NCBI GenBank assembly: GCA_937943575.1
Contig: CALEAV010000029.1
Location: 1-49,429, forward strand
Origin: an uncultured bacterium
GTDB lineage: Bacteria; Desulfobacterota; Desulfobaccia; Desulfobaccales; 0-14-0-80-60-11
Length of the DNA: 49,429 nt
Direction of reading: 5' to 3'
In this document: piece by piece, positions 48,308-49,429 of the stretch
Layout: each line of letters opens with the position of its first letter
How positions within the stretch are numbered: position 1 is the first letter of the stretch
Notes under the pieces: generated by a model
The model's input: only the letters and a program-made list of their open reading frames with translations
Told to the model about the DNA's origin: nothing
Database searches by the model: none
Position numbers and translations under genes: made by a program

Positions 48308-49396
48308 TCAGCGCGCTGCCGCAGACGTCTGCTTCTCCAGGCGCTGCTGGACGGCCTTGAGGAGCAGCGGCCAGGTGATGGTGGCGTCGCACAGCACCTC
48401 GGCAAAGCGCCCGCCCTCTTCCGGCGGCACGAATTTGCCCCAGCTCACCCCCTCCCGGTAGGTGGAGCCGCTTAAGCCCCCCCAGTGGGCCGGCTCCGGG
48501 CAGAGGCGCACCCCATAGGTGAAACGCACCTCGGGGAGCTCCAGGCCCAGGCGGGCGTGGAGCAGCTCCAGGAAGGGGGCCACCTGCTGGGCCCAGTTGC
48601 GGGGCACCCCGCCCCCCACGGTGAAGATGCCCAGCCGCCGGGCCCCCAACACCTGCCGGGCGTAGCTCCCCAGGTCGAGGAAAGGGTTGTAGGACAGGGC
48701 CAGGTGGCTTAAGGCCGCGGCCAGGTCCTTGCCTGCCGCCAGCCCCTGGCGCACGTTGAAGCCCGCCACATCCAGTCCCAGCTCCGAGTCGGTGAAGGCC
48801 GGGATATAGACCGGCACGCCCTTGAGATAGGCATTGCGCAGCAGACCCGGCTGGTCGGTGGTGGCCGCCAGATGCCGCCCCAGCTCCCGGCAGAGGCTCT
48901 CCGAGCTCCAGGTGGTCCCCAGATCCAGCCCCGCCAGGACCTCCCGGAAGATCTCCTCGGCATAATCCAGGTTGGCCTCCATCTCCAGGGTGTCAAAGAT
49001 GCGGTTGTAACCCTGGAGATAGAGGGTGCGGTCGCTGCGGTCCCGGGGGCACTTGTAATGCACCCGGCCCAGGTTCTCAATGAAGCCGTGGGCCACCAGG
49101 GCGCCGGTGGTGATGATGACCCGAAGCCAGCCCCGGTCCACCATGTCGCAGATGAGGAGCCCCATCTTGGCCACACTCATGGCCCCGGAGAACGTGCCCA
49201 CCACCAGGCAGTCCGGGTCTGACACCATGGCGGTGAGCACCTCCGCCGCCTCCCCCAGACTGCGGGCCCCGAAAGCCGTCCTTCCCAAAGCCGCCAGCAG
49301 CTCGTCAAAATCCGCCACCCGGCTGAGATCCAGGGCCTCCAACGGCTCCAACCCATCTGCGCCCCCGTCATGAAATTCCTCAATCTTCCTGCGCAT
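48308..49396 (-). CDS. Deoxyhypusine-synthase-like protein
   Basis: About 362 residues from ATG 49396, where GAGGAA sits 7-8 nt upstream; ATG 49402 is too close to that site. The family features are TFSGAMSVAKMGLLICDMVDRG, ITTGALVAHG (NAD-binding loop), VPVYIPAFTDSELGLD and the catalytic-lysine motif REGVSWGKF. It resembles bacterial DHS-like enzymes. Bacteria lack eIF5A, and some of these homologues make homospermidine or other aminobutyl transfers from spermidine, so a polyamine role is likely. It lies at the right edge, with only 33 nt of upstream sequence visible. Confidence 0.9.
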   Translation of the reverse strand: MRRKIEEFHDGGADGLEPLEALDLSRVADFDELLAALGRTAFGARSLGEAAEVLTAMVSDPDCLVVGTFSGAMSVAKMGLLICDMVDRGWLRVIITTGALVAHGFIENLGRVHYKCPRDRSDRTLYLQGYNRIFDTLEMEANLDYAEEIFREVLAGLDLGTTWSSESLCRELGRHLAATTDQPGLLRNAYLKGVPVYIPAFTDSELGLDVAGFNVRQGLAAGKDLAAALSHLALSYNPFLDLGSYARQVLGARRLGIFTVGGGVPRNWAQQVAPFLELLHARLGLELPEVRFTYGVRLCPEPAHWGGLSGSTYREGVSWGKFVPPEEGGRFAEVLCDATITWPLLLKAVQQRLEKQTSAAAR

Positions 49397-49429
49397 GAGC
49401 ATTTCCTCGGTGAAAGATGGGGGAGGGGG

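Overview
The window is a GC-rich bacterial chromosome segment, densely coded on both strands. It is probably from an anaerobic, sulfur-metabolising lineage such as Desulfobacterota (the former Deltaproteobacteria). That guess rests on gene content: a type III CRISPR locus, a tetrathionate/arsenate/selenate-reductase-type molybdoenzyme with FmdE and MoeA-like partners, a UPF0280 protein, a TauE/SafE permease and a bacterial deoxyhypusine-synthase-like protein. No rRNA or other taxonomic marker is present, so the assignment is inference.

Layout. 1-4432 (minus): end of a type III CRISPR-Cas operon, cas6 - CARF protein - cas10, with cas10 running off the left edge. 4433-6091: long GC-rich non-coding stretches around a tRNA-Thr(CGT). 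6092-13326 (minus): a ten-gene arsenic/thiol-redox operon, arsR - acr3 - usp - thioredoxin lipoprotein - ccdA - thioredoxin - DUF318/ArsP-type permease - small thioredoxin - Cys-motif membrane protein - [4Fe-4S] protein, with a promoter/operator in front of arsR. 13579-19570 (minus): fabF, PAS histidine kinase, lone OppD-type ATPase, glycosyltransferase, polysaccharide deacetylase. 20056-25313 (plus): methyltransferase, SlyD-like isomerase, acyl-CoA ligase, DUF2062, rsmA, EamA transporter. 25635-31241 (plus): UPF0280, a degenerate histidine-kinase-like protein, a degenerate NtrC-like regulator, and a TPR lipoprotein. 31730-34050 (plus): TusA-like protein, IscS-like protein lacking the PLP lysine, Rrf2 regulator and IscU, behind a promoter with an overlapping palindrome. 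34329-41433 (plus): Fe-S subunit, NrfD-type membrane subunit, Tat-exported molybdopterin subunit, FmdE, MoeA-like protein. 41564-49396: mixed housekeeping and accessory genes (NMO-like flavoprotein, L,D-transpeptidase, PrmA-like methyltransferase, M32 carboxypeptidase, TauE/SafE permease, alpha/beta hydrolase, cation transporter, deoxyhypusine-synthase-like protein).

How the genes work together. Cas6 processes crRNA, and Cas10 (GGDD palm and HD motif both present) should make cyclic oligoadenylate that the CARF protein senses. The ars operon pairs arsenite sensing and efflux with a chain of thiol proteins on both sides of the membrane. The isc-like operon pairs a scaffold and a sulfur carrier with a desulfurase homologue that probably cannot use PLP in the normal way. 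The molybdoenzyme operon carries its own Mo-cofactor-associated genes. The most unusual points are the PLP-lysine-less IscS homologue, the adjacent pair of signalling proteins that have both lost catalytic residues, the CARF protein with an unassigned C-terminal domain, and the ars operon layout.
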